From Chloroflexota bacterium (GTDB lineage: Bacteria; Chloroflexota; Dehalococcoidia; Tepidiformales; Tepidiformaceae), in contig JAKALX010000130.1 in assembly GCA_021823905.1 (NCBI GenBank), forward strand, positions 1 to 9,105: DNA of 9,105 nt, in the 5' to 3' direction. Positions within the stretch are counted from its first letter, which is position 1. Every line of letters starts with the position of its first letter. Positions 1 to 6,706 of this stretch are shown here, in pieces. The notes under the pieces are model-generated. The model was not told the origin of the DNA, made no database searches, and worked only from the letters and a program-made list of their open reading frames with translations. A program made the translations under genes and the position numbers.

Positions 1-1
1 A

Positions 2-2740
2 TCGATCGACAAAGGCGAAGCCGCCAGCCAGATCTACGCGGCCGGCATGGGCGCCGCGAACCTGCCGCGGGTGCAGGCCGAGCTGGCCGCCGCGGCCGAC
101 GAGATCTTTCTCCCGCGCGGCCAGAAGCAGCAGCTCGCGAAGATTCTCCGCGAGCTCGAAGAGGTCGATACCGAGCTCGATCAGCTCAAGGAAGAAGCTG
201 CCGAGTACGCGCGCAAGACGGGAGAGTCACGCTGTCTCCAGGCGGAGATCATGGAGCTCCAGGCCGAATTAGCCGCCGCCGCGCACGAGCTGCGCGAAGT
301 CGAGAACCTGGCGAAGGCCTGGGACGACTGGGTCGACCGCGAGGGGTTGCGGGGCCAGCTGGCGGAGCTCCCTGAATTCGAACACTTCCCCGACGACGCC
401 CTCGTTCGTCTCGATCAGCTGCTCCGCGAAATCCGCGAGGCGCAGGCGGCCAGAGATGACGTCGCCGCCGAAATCGCGGCACTCCGTGAGCGGGCCGAGG
501 AACCGACACCCGACGAAGCGCTGTTGCCGGCCGCGGCGCTCGCCAGGCTCGTGCAGGAGCAGAAAGGGAACCTCCGGAGCCTCATCGAAGCCGCGCCGCG
601 CCGCGAATCGGAACGAGCGGCGGCCAACCAGCGGCTCGAGGACTCGTTGCGGTCGCTGGGCCCCGGCTGGGATAGGGCGAGAGTCACGAATTTCGACGAC
701 TCGGTCCCCCTGCGCGACGCGATCGAGCAGACGCGCGCTGACCTTGAGCGAACCGCGGCAGTCGAACGCGACGCGTCAGTCAGCCACCGGAACGCCGACG
801 AGCGCCTCCGCGAAGCCGTTGAGCGCGAGCAGAGCGCTCAGCGGAATCTCGATGCGCTTCCGGCGCCTGCTCTCGGGCCGGGTGAAGTCGAGGCGCGCCG
901 TGAGCTTCTCACCACGGCCCGCACGCGCCTGAACGACCTCGCCCTCGCGTCCAATCGCCGCGAAGCGCTCGAAGCACAGCAAGCCATCCTCGACGCAAGC
1001 CGGCCGGTTGGTGTCCAGCCGGGTCGGCCACTACTCATTCCCGTCACGTTCGGCGCACTGGCGGTTGCGGCCGTCGCCGCCGGCATCGTGATCGGCGGGG
1101 CCGGCCTGGCAGTCATGCTGCTCGCCGCCGCCGGCCTCGGTTGCGCCGCCGTGTTCACCGTTATCCGCAATCGGCGTGCGCCGGCGGCACGGCTCACGAC
1201 TCCGGTGGAGGTCGCGGGCCTGAAAGATGCCCGTCAGGCTGAGTCACGCCTCAGGGAGGCGGTGGCGGACCTCGCGGCACGCCTCCAGTGCGAGCCTTCG
1301 AGCGACGCGTTCAACCGCCTCGAACGCACCCTCAGCGAAGGCCAGCTGGCCATTGACCGTCGCGACGCAGCCGCTTCGGCCCTCGCCGCGGCTCGCCAGG
1401 AACGAGAGCTGCAGGAGCGCCGCCGCGAAGACTCGGCCCGCGCGCTCGACGAAGCGCGGGAGAAGCTTGAAGCCGCCAGGCTCAACTGGCGGAATTGGCT
1501 CAACGAACACGCGCTGCCCGACACACTCTCGCCCGGCGCCACACTCGTACTCTGCGAGCGCCTCGCCACGATCCAGGAGCAGCTCCGCGGAATCGGCGAG
1601 CTCGACGATCGCATCGCCAAGATCGGCGCCGACATCGAACGCGAAGGAAGCAAGGTAGGTGAGCTTGCCAGCATCGCCGGCAGCCACCTCGACCTCACCA
1701 GCCATCCCGCCTTGCTCGCCGCCGCCGACGACCTCATCCGCCGGTTCGACGCGGCTCGCGAGGCGAGCGCCCGCCGGGAACAGCTCCGCGAACAGGCCGA
1801 CGCCCGGACGCGAGACCTCGACAGCGCGGCTCGCCGACTCGCGGCTGGAAAGGCCGATCTCGCGGCGCTCCTCGGTTCGTGCGGCGCCGAGACGGTGGAA
1901 GCGCTCCGTGAGCGAGCCGCTCAGCATGCCGGCCGCCGCCGGCTCGTCACCGAGCTCACGAACCTCGAGGGCCGCCTGCGCCTGCTTGCGGGCCCGGGCG
2001 AAGCCTACGAGCGGCTTCTCGCGCGCCTGGGATCGACCAGCCAGGACGATCTCGCCGCGCGCCGCGAAGAGCTCGAGGAACGCCAGGCGGAACTCTCCAA
2101 GCGTGCGAGAGCCAGCGCCGAGCAACGCGGCGCCGTGCGCGATCGCATCGAACAACTGGCGACCGACTCACGAGCCAGCGCTCTTCGGCCGCAGCGCGCG
2201 ACCCTCGTGGAGCAGCTCCGAACCGCCGCCGAGGACTGGTCGCGGCTGACCATCGCCCGTGTCCTCCTGGACCGCGCGCGCCGCAAGTTCGAGCAGGAGC
2301 GCCAGCCCGACGTAATCCGGGCCGCCCAGGCGTACTTTGCCACGATCACGGCCGGGCGCTACGACCGCATCGTCGTCCCCGTCGGCCGCCAGACCTTCGA
2401 GGTTCTCCCGGCCGACGGCAGTGCGCCGAAGCTCCCCCAACAGCTCAGCCAGGGCACCCAGGAGCAGCTCTACCTCGCCATGCGCTTCGGTCTCGTCGAG
2501 CAATTTGCCCGCCAATCGACGGCGCTGCCGGTCGTCGTCGACGAGATCCTCGTCAACTTCGACCCGGATCGCGCGCTCGCCGCCGCTCGCACCTTCGTCC
2601 AGCTCGCCGCAAAGCACCAGGTGCTCGTCTTCACCTGCCATCCCTGGGTGGTCGAACTCTTTCGCACCGCGGACCCACGGACGCAAGTGATCGAACTCGA
2701 TGGCGCAGCCGCGCCTGGCCAACGGCGCCTGCCGGCCTGA
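2..2740 (+). CDS. yhaN: YhaN-family ABC/SMC-like ATPase, 5'-truncated by window edge
   Basis: The reading frame is open from base 2 with no stop before the first ATG at 47. The residues ahead of that ATG (IDKGEAASQIYAAG) continue the family's usual run into MGAANLP and FLPRG, so 47 is not the start and the gene begins left of the window. At least 912 residues are visible. In fragment numbering the order is: long helical, Glu/Arg/Ala-rich coiled-coil arms; a hydrophobic hairpin at about 344-388, likely two membrane segments; more coiled coil; then a C-terminal half-ATPase. That half has the ABC signature LSQGTQEQ (bases 2444-2467), Walker B LPVVVDE (2525-2545), NFDPDR as D-loop region, and an H-loop His (2639-2641) in VFTCHPW. 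Walker A is missing because it lies in the absent N-terminal part. Such Rad50-like proteins often pair with a metallophosphoesterase nuclease (YhaO/SbcD type); a partner upstream is inference. The link to DNA processing is by family only. Nothing ties it functionally to the convergent operon. Confidence 0.85.
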   Translation, partial: SIDKGEAASQIYAAGMGAANLPRVQAELAAAADEIFLPRGQKQQLAKILRELEEVDTELDQLKEEAAEYARKTGESRCLQAEIMELQAELAAAAHELREVENLAKAWDDWVDREGLRGQLAELPEFEHFPDDALVRLDQLLREIREAQAARDDVAAEIAALRERAEEPTPDEALLPAAALARLVQEQKGNLRSLIEAAPRRESERAAANQRLEDSLRSLGPGWDRARVTNFDDSVPLRDAIEQTRADLERTAAVERDASVSHRNADERLREAVEREQSAQRNLDALPAPALGPGEVEARRELLTTARTRLNDLALASNRREALEAQQAILDASRPVGVQPGRPLLIPVTFGALAVAAVAAGIVIGGAGLAVMLLAAAGLGCAAVFTVIRNRRAPAARLTTPVEVAGLKDARQAESRLREAVADLAARLQCEPSSDAFNRLERTLSEGQLAIDRRDAAASALAAARQERELQERRREDSARALDEAREKLEAARLNWRNWLNEHALPDTLSPGATLVLCERLATIQEQLRGIGELDDRIAKIGADIEREGSKVGELASIAGSHLDLTSHPALLAAADDLIRRFDAAREASARREQLREQADARTRDLDSAARRLAAGKADLAALLGSCGAETVEALRERAAQHAGRRRLVTELTNLEGRLRLLAGPGEAYERLLARLGSTSQDDLAARREELEERQAELSKRARASAEQRGAVRDRIEQLATDSRASALRPQRATLVEQLRTAAEDWSRLTIARVLLDRARRKFEQERQPDVIRAAQAYFATITAGRYDRIVVPVGRQTFEVLPADGSAPKLPQQLSQGTQEQLYLAMRFGLVEQFARQSTALPVVVDEILVNFDPDRALAAARTFVQLAAKHQVLVFTCHPWVVELFRTADPRTQVIELDGAAAPGQRRLPA

Positions 2741-2748
2741 CTGCCGGC
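2731..2748. terminator. GC-rich hairpin between convergent genes, possible weak bidirectional terminator
   Basis: GCCGGC at 2731-2736 and again at 2743-2748 can pair as a 6-bp stem with a 6-base loop. It covers the stop codon of the yhaN-like gene and most of the 10-base gap to the stop of the opposing membrane-protein gene. No T-tract follows on either strand, so a classical intrinsic terminator is not supported. The six-base palindrome is also likely to occur by chance in DNA this GC-rich. Confidence 0.25.
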
Positions 2749-2750
2749 GC

Positions 2751-3713
2751 TTAGGCCGACAGCCCCTCCGCCTCGGCAGGCGGCACGATCGCCGCTTGAT
2801 CTCTGTCCGCGGCCACCGCCGCCACGAATGCCGCCAGGCCCAGCACGACCAGCCCCGACTGATAGGTGCTGTGCATCCCGATCCCTCCGGCGACGATGAG
2901 GACGAGCCCGCACGCTGCGAGCCGCCTCCCGTCGGAGAACAGCGCCGCGAGCGTCAGCGCCACAGCGCCGAGCGCCGCGGCGTAGGCGACCGCCGGCAGC
3001 ACGCCGGTGAGGCCGAAGTTCCAGAGCATCAGGATCTTGGTCGTCGGCGCCGCGCCGAGGAGCATCGCCAGAGCGAACAGCCCGGCCGCAACGCCAACCG
3101 TCATGTCCCGCCGGGTCGCCCGGATCGACAGAGCGAACGGCGTCGCAATCCCAAAGCCCACGACGATGACTTCCGAAAGCCAGAGCGGTGTCCGCCCGTC
3201 CATCGCCCCATAGCCGTGCTGGGCCAGCGACTGGAGCACAGAATTGCTCGACGCCAGCGCGAACGCGGCCGCGAACAGGGCGAACGCAACGCCTATGCGC
3301 GGGTTCGCCACGAGCAGGGCTGCCGCCATGATGACGACCGCCACGGCCGTCAGCGCGGCCTGGAGCCCGTCGTCGAGCGCCTCGAAGCGAGCGAGGAGCG
3401 CCACCGCCGTGAACAGGCCGACGCCGGCGGAGGCAAGCACCCCGGCCCGGCCGGCACGCGCCCCCAGCGTCACCGCAGCGATCGGAAGCGCAAGGATGAG
3501 CAGCACCGCCGCCACGTAGTAGTCGTACTGACCGAGGCGAGTGAGCACCTCGTACGGTTTCGCCAGTTGGTGCAGCGCGGGGATGTGGATGGCCGTCCGC
3601 GTGAACATTCGCAGGACGGTCAGCTCCAGCGCCGCCGCGATCGCCAGCGCGGCCACGACCGCGGCGAACGCGCTTCCAGGCGCACTCCGCGCAGACGGCA
3701 CGCTCGCGTTCAC
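2751..3713 (-). CDS. Polytopic membrane protein of unknown function, last gene of the Nxr-like operon
   Basis: A 320-residue protein, mostly hydrophobic, with about ten predicted membrane helices: roughly 16-38, 64-84, 90-109, 117-135, 139-160, 176-197, 204-222, 226-258 (long, perhaps two), 264-282 and 284-302. I do not recognise the family. It does not look like NarI, NrfD/PsrC or NarK. The main polar stretch sits between helices 1 and 2 (FTRTAIHIPALHQLAKPYE, near 37-55), with His43 and His48. Other histidines are His166 (AQHGYGAMDG) and His281 (GMHSTYQSG). The GTG start at 3713 overlaps the TGA stop of the gamma-subunit gene by 4 bases (GTGA), with GGGAG about 8 bases upstream, so the two are almost certainly translated together. 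Position suggests a membrane anchor, quinone or electron-transfer partner, or assembly factor for the Mo enzyme; this is inference from context only. The tail after residue 302 is polar. Confidence 0.8.
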   Translation of the reverse strand: MNASVPSARSAPGSAFAAVVAALAIAAALELTVLRMFTRTAIHIPALHQLAKPYEVLTRLGQYDYYVAAVLLILALPIAAVTLGARAGRAGVLASAGVGLFTAVALLARFEALDDGLQAALTAVAVVIMAAALLVANPRIGVAFALFAAAFALASSNSVLQSLAQHGYGAMDGRTPLWLSEVIVVGFGIATPFALSIRATRRDMTVGVAAGLFALAMLLGAAPTTKILMLWNFGLTGVLPAVAYAAALGAVALTLAALFSDGRRLAACGLVLIVAGGIGMHSTYQSGLVVLGLAAFVAAVAADRDQAAIVPPAEAEGLSA

Positions 3714-4684
3714 CGCTTCGACTCCCGGTAGCCGTACCAGCCGAGGCCAACGCCGAGGCCAACGAATCCGACGAGCAGCGCCGCGGCCGCGATCCAGCCC
3801 GCGGGACTCGACTCTTCGCCCGTGAGCGAGACGCCGACCAGCGAGAGCTTGAGGAACTGCGAAACCGACTTCTTTCCGTTGCGGTCGCCTTCGCTCCCGT
3901 TCCAGACCGCGAACGCCATGTCGGTGCTCTTGCCGTTCGTGAAGGTCGCCTGGTCAACGTCGCCGCCGGTCAGTTGGCGTTCGAACACCACGGCCCACTT
4001 GCCGTCTGCATAGACCCCGTCACCCTTCACGTCCTGCACGTTCGCCTTGGCCAGAGTCCCGAACGCCTGCGCCACGAGCGTCTGCGTCGGGCCCTGGTTC
4101 GGGTCGGCGTATGGGTTGCCGGCCGCCCGCGCGGTGTAGAAGATCGCGTCCTTCGACGGGTACATGTCGACGAGCGCGTTCGTGTAGACGTCGGCCGGAT
4201 CCTTCAAACCGGCCTGCGAGTCGGCCCGCCACTGCCAGATGTTCACGCCCGAGCTCGCCTGGCCCATGCAGATCGACGGCACCGTCGCCGCCGAAACAGC
4301 GGGGAACTCGATCGCGGCCGCGTCCGAGAAGTTCTCGACCTTCGTTGTCGTGTCGTCCTTCGTCGCGTCGTCCCATTGAAGCCGGATGTAGAGGCGATCC
4401 TGGAAATGCAGCGCCTGGGCCGAGACCGTCGGGATGCTGCCGCCACCGGTCGGGTACGTTGCTCCCTGGAAGCTCAGCGGCGCCTGCAACACGGGCGCCT
4501 TCTTCCACGCCGGTGACGCCGGATCGGTGCCCGGATCCGTGGAAGACTCAAACGCCGTCAGCGTGGCCGATTGGGAAGCCGCCGGGTTGACGCCAACGAA
4601 CTGGAGAACGCCGGCTGTCAGCAGGACCGCCAGCGCCACGCCGGCAGTGATCGGGCGGCGGCGGATAACCGTTGGGATGCGCAT
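3710..4684 (-). CDS. nxrC: Membrane-anchored heme-b gamma subunit of a type II DMSO reductase-family enzyme (NxrC/EbdC-like)
   Basis: A 324-residue exported protein. Residues 1-38 form a signal: Arg-rich start (VIRRRP), hydrophobic core 13-31, then small residues (PAASQSA) suiting cleavage. The body resembles the ethylbenzene dehydrogenase-type heme domain: AWKKAPVLQAPL near 59-70, LYIRLQWDD near 98-106, AAIEFPAV near 123-130, ICMG then VNIWQWRAD near 138-155, and GVYADGKWAVVFERQL near 223-238. In the EbdC structure heme b is held by Met and Lys; by motif the matching residues here are probably Met140 and Lys229. A hydrophobic segment at 295-318 followed by YRESKR looks like a C-terminal anchor with the domain outside the membrane; this segment is rich in Gly. 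The ATG at 4684 is chosen over an in-frame GTG at 4693 because GAGGTGA lies 5 bases before it. Likely role: taking electrons from, or giving them to, the Fe-S subunit. It lies between the chaperone gene (10-base gap) and the membrane-protein gene (4-base overlap). Confidence 0.85.
   Translation of the reverse strand: MRIPTVIRRRPITAGVALAVLLTAGVLQFVGVNPAASQSATLTAFESSTDPGTDPASPAWKKAPVLQAPLSFQGATYPTGGGSIPTVSAQALHFQDRLYIRLQWDDATKDDTTTKVENFSDAAAIEFPAVSAATVPSICMGQASSGVNIWQWRADSQAGLKDPADVYTNALVDMYPSKDAIFYTARAAGNPYADPNQGPTQTLVAQAFGTLAKANVQDVKGDGVYADGKWAVVFERQLTGGDVDQATFTNGKSTDMAFAVWNGSEGDRNGKKSVSQFLKLSLVGVSLTGEESSPAGWIAAAALLVGFVGLGVGLGWYGYRESKR
3741..3764. repeat. Perfect 12-bp tandem duplication inside the gamma-subunit membrane anchor
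   Basis: CCGAGGCCAACG occurs twice in direct tandem (3741-3752 and 3753-3764). On the minus strand it encodes the repeated GVGL pattern in the C-terminal anchor of the gamma subunit. The copy number is two and the frame is kept, so it adds four residues without disrupting the gene. Confidence 0.85.
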
Positions 4685-4689
4685 TGCTC

Positions 4690-4696
4690 TCACCTC
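4690..4696 (-). promoter_or_regulatory. Ribosome binding site that decides the gamma-subunit start
   Basis: The minus strand reads GAGGTGA from 4696 to 4690, a near-complete match to the anti-Shine-Dalgarno complement, with a 5-base spacer to the ATG at 4684-4682. It overlaps the TGA stop of the chaperone gene (4697-4695). The alternative GTG start at 4693 falls inside this site, which argues against its use. Confidence 0.75.
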
Positions 4697-5453
4697 ACAC
4701 CACCGGGATGTCTTCGAACGCGATCAGTTCCGCGTCGTCGTCTTCAAGCAGGTCGTTGGCTGAGCCGGGCTCCTCCCACGTCATCTGCGGAGCGTCGACC
4801 CTGTCGATTGGTCCGCAGTCCAGCCGCTCGCATTCGGCGTCGAGCCAGTCGGCCATGGCCTCCCCCGCCGTAAAATAGAAGCGCTCGGCCATCGAGCGCT
4901 GCGCGATCCGTCGCCCGAGCGGCGCGCCCCAACGCCCCAGGTGCTCCTGGAGAAACATGCGCTCGGCCCGGCGCACCTGGCCGACGCGGGGAGCTCCCAG
5001 GTGCTCCGCGGCATGCACCTCCTTGCGGCAGAGGTAGCCCATGAATTCCAGCTCGACCGAGATGTCGTCGGGGCGAAACCCGGGGGTCGCGGGATCGACC
5101 CCGAACGCCCGGTAGAATCCCGCGATGTCGCCCATCCGGCCCGTCTGTTGCGCCGGGTCGTTGGACAGGAACGCAGTCTCGAACGTTGGGCAGTCGGGCG
5201 AGCAGCTCAGCGTAAAGACGCGGATGTGCGACGCCTCAAGCTCCTCGCGCTCGAGGCCATCGATGAGACGCAGCACCTCTTCGGCGGGCGTTCCCGCCAG
5301 CAGCGGGCCCGCCATCCGGCCGGTTTCCAACAGCGAAGCGAACGTCGCGGCGTCGGGATAGGCGAGTGCGCGCGCCAGCAGGTCGTACACCGCCGCCCGC
5401 TGGAGCGCCTGTTCAATTGGTTCGATCGATTTTGGGGCAGCCGTCGTCGTCAT
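4695..5453 (-). CDS. TorD/NarJ-family assembly chaperone for the Mo enzyme
   Basis: A 252-residue, mainly helical protein with no signal peptide or membrane segment, so cytoplasmic. TorD/DmsD/NarJ-type features in order: an N-terminal helix with YDLLARALAYPD (23-34); CSPDCPTFETAF (84-95); the family core RMGDIAGFYRAFGVD (106-120) followed by FRPDDISVELEFMGYLCRKE (126-145); then FLQEHLGRW (167-175). Family members bind the twin-arginine leader or apo form of the Mo catalytic subunit and hold back export until the cofactor is inserted. The client here is most likely the alpha subunit encoded upstream. Residues after about 213 form an acidic tail including LLEDDDAE, which looks like an addition to the usual core. 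The gene starts 8 bases after the beta stop, and GAGGA overlaps that stop with a 5-base spacer to the ATG. No specific symbol is given because the subfamily is uncertain. Confidence 0.85.
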   Translation of the reverse strand: MTTTAAPKSIEPIEQALQRAAVYDLLARALAYPDAATFASLLETGRMAGPLLAGTPAEEVLRLIDGLEREELEASHIRVFTLSCSPDCPTFETAFLSNDPAQQTGRMGDIAGFYRAFGVDPATPGFRPDDISVELEFMGYLCRKEVHAAEHLGAPRVGQVRRAERMFLQEHLGRWGAPLGRRIAQRSMAERFYFTAGEAMADWLDAECERLDCGPIDRVDAPQMTWEEPGSANDLLEDDDAELIAFEDIPVV

Positions 5454-5458
5454 CAGCG

Positions 5459-5463
5459 TCCTC
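5459..5463 (-). promoter_or_regulatory. Ribosome binding site of the chaperone gene, overlapping the beta stop
   Basis: GAGGA on the minus strand (5463 to 5459) overlaps the TGA stop of the beta-subunit gene (5464-5462) and lies 5 bases before the chaperone ATG at 5453. This layout suits re-initiation by ribosomes finishing the beta gene. Confidence 0.6.
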
Positions 5464-6706
5464 AGATCGTGTTCATCGTGACCTGGGCCGGCCGCTCAAT
5501 AAGCGGCTCGTCGACGGTGACGCGGACGATCTCGTTTCCATTGCTGTCGAAGCCGATCACCGTGTCGTTGAACAGCTCGCGAACCTTGCCGGCGACGTTG
5601 ATCTCGCCGGTCTTCGGGCCGGGCTGGATCTTGTAGCTGAAGATGATCTTCTGGGTCGCCCGGAAGAGCTGGAGCACCCCGAGCGTCTCCCGGCTCGGGT
5701 TCGTGTAGGCCGCGATCGCGTCGTCCACGCCCGGACCGAACATCTGCCGCAGATAGTCGCGTGGCGCCCAGCGCGGAGGGATGTAGTAGACGTTGGGCTG
5801 CGTCCCGAACTGCGGGTACAGCGGCAACGCCACCTTCGCCACCTGCACCAGGTAGTAGAGCGGGTTCTGCCGGTCCTCGAACCACTGCCCGTTCGCGTCA
5901 ACCGAGACCAAGCCCTGGAGCCGGATCTTGCCGATGCAGGCCGTCATGCAGCGCGTCTCCATCGGCAGTCCCTTCGTTAGCGGGTCGGTTCCCTCGACAC
6001 GCGGGTAGCAGGCGATGCACTTCTCGGATGTCCGCGTGCTGGGGCGGTACATCGACTTCTTGTACGGGCAGGCCTCCACGCACTTGCGGTAGCCCCGGCA
6101 GCGGCTCTGATCGATGAGGACGATCCCGTCTTCCGCACGCTTGTAGATCGCGTTGCGCGGGCAGGCAGCCAGGCAGGCCGGGTAGCTGCAATGGTTGCAG
6201 ATGCGCTGCAGGTAGAAGAACCAGCCAGCGTGTTCCGGGAGCGAGACGCCCGTCTTCGAAAACGCCGTGGCGGTGTCCTCATAGATATTCGGCGCCTTCC
6301 AGTCTTCTTCGGGCGGGAGGTAGCCGGTCACCATGTTCGTCAGGCCGTCGGCGGTTTCGAAGATCGTCTTGCCTGCGAACGTCCCGTACGGCGCATTCTT
6401 GGGGTCTTTCTTGGTCGCGTCCCAGACCTGACCACCGGGGTTCGCCTTCTCTTGAAGCTCAAGGATGTTGACGTCCCAGTGGGCCGGGTAGCCGCCGTAC
6501 GGCTTCGTCTCGACGTTGTTCCACCACATCAGCTCCTGGCCCGGCGAGAACGTCCACGTCGACTTGCAGGCCATCGTACAGGTCTGGCAGGCGATGCAGC
6601 GGTTGGTGTTGAAGACCGCGGCGAACTGCCGTTTCGCCGGGCCGTTGGCGAAGCGGTAATCCATTTCACGGCCAAGCTGCCAGTTGTAGACCTTCGGCAA
6701 TGCCAT
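5462..6706 (-). CDS. nxrB: Nitrite oxidoreductase/nitrate reductase beta subunit, four Fe-S clusters
   Basis: A 414-residue electron-transfer subunit, full length for the family. The N-terminus (VYNWQLGREMDYRF) and the run WWNNVETKPYGGYP (61-74) are hallmarks I associate with Nitrospira-type periplasmic NxrB, not NarH or PcrB. Cluster cysteines: Cys37, 40, 43, 47 (CIACQTCTMAC); Cys170, 173, 178, 182; Cys203, 209, 213 with Tyr206 in the fourth place (CRGYRKC), the usual sign of a [3Fe-4S] cluster; and Cys230, 233, 253, 257 (CIAC, 19 residues, C-x3-C). That is 15 ligands, enough for three [4Fe-4S] and one [3Fe-4S]. Later parts (YYIPPRWAPRDYLRQMFGPG, 307-326) also fit NxrB. It has no signal peptide; such subunits travel folded with the alpha subunit through Tat. 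The ATG at 6706 overlaps the previous stop by one base (TAATG), behind AGGGGGTG. Cys47 is notable because I recall aspartate there in Nitrospira NxrB. Direction of catalysis cannot be read from sequence. Confidence 0.9.
   Translation of the reverse strand: MALPKVYNWQLGREMDYRFANGPAKRQFAAVFNTNRCIACQTCTMACKSTWTFSPGQELMWWNNVETKPYGGYPAHWDVNILELQEKANPGGQVWDATKKDPKNAPYGTFAGKTIFETADGLTNMVTGYLPPEEDWKAPNIYEDTATAFSKTGVSLPEHAGWFFYLQRICNHCSYPACLAACPRNAIYKRAEDGIVLIDQSRCRGYRKCVEACPYKKSMYRPSTRTSEKCIACYPRVEGTDPLTKGLPMETRCMTACIGKIRLQGLVSVDANGQWFEDRQNPLYYLVQVAKVALPLYPQFGTQPNVYYIPPRWAPRDYLRQMFGPGVDDAIAAYTNPSRETLGVLQLFRATQKIIFSYKIQPGPKTGEINVAGKVRELFNDTVIGFDSNGNEIVRVTVDEPLIERPAQVTMNTI

Noticed and set aside
1244..2155. 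303-codon minus-strand open frame inside the yhaN-like gene
   Set aside because: It is a shadow of the coiled-coil region; the sense frame has family motifs on both sides and is unbroken.
2751..3713. Calling the polytopic protein a di-heme cytochrome b
   Set aside because: It has only four histidines, two of them five residues apart in a loop, and no pair placed as bis-His ligands within facing helices can be shown from sequence alone.
2700..3731. 343-codon plus-strand open frame opposite the membrane-protein gene
   Set aside because: Its protein is a repetitive mix of Arg, His, Gln and Asp, while the opposite strand encodes regular hydrophobic helices and couples to its neighbour.
2470..3957. 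495-codon minus-strand open frame overlapping the membrane-protein, gamma and yhaN-like genes
   Set aside because: It is out of frame with well-supported genes on both strands, is Arg/Ser/Ala-rich, and has no recognisable motif; it is typical of GC-rich shadow frames.
5462..6706. Assigning the beta subunit to NarH or perchlorate reductase PcrB
   Set aside because: The VYNWQLGR start, the NVETKPYGGYP run and the 19-residue spacer between the last two cysteine pairs fit NxrB better; no NarI gene accompanies it.
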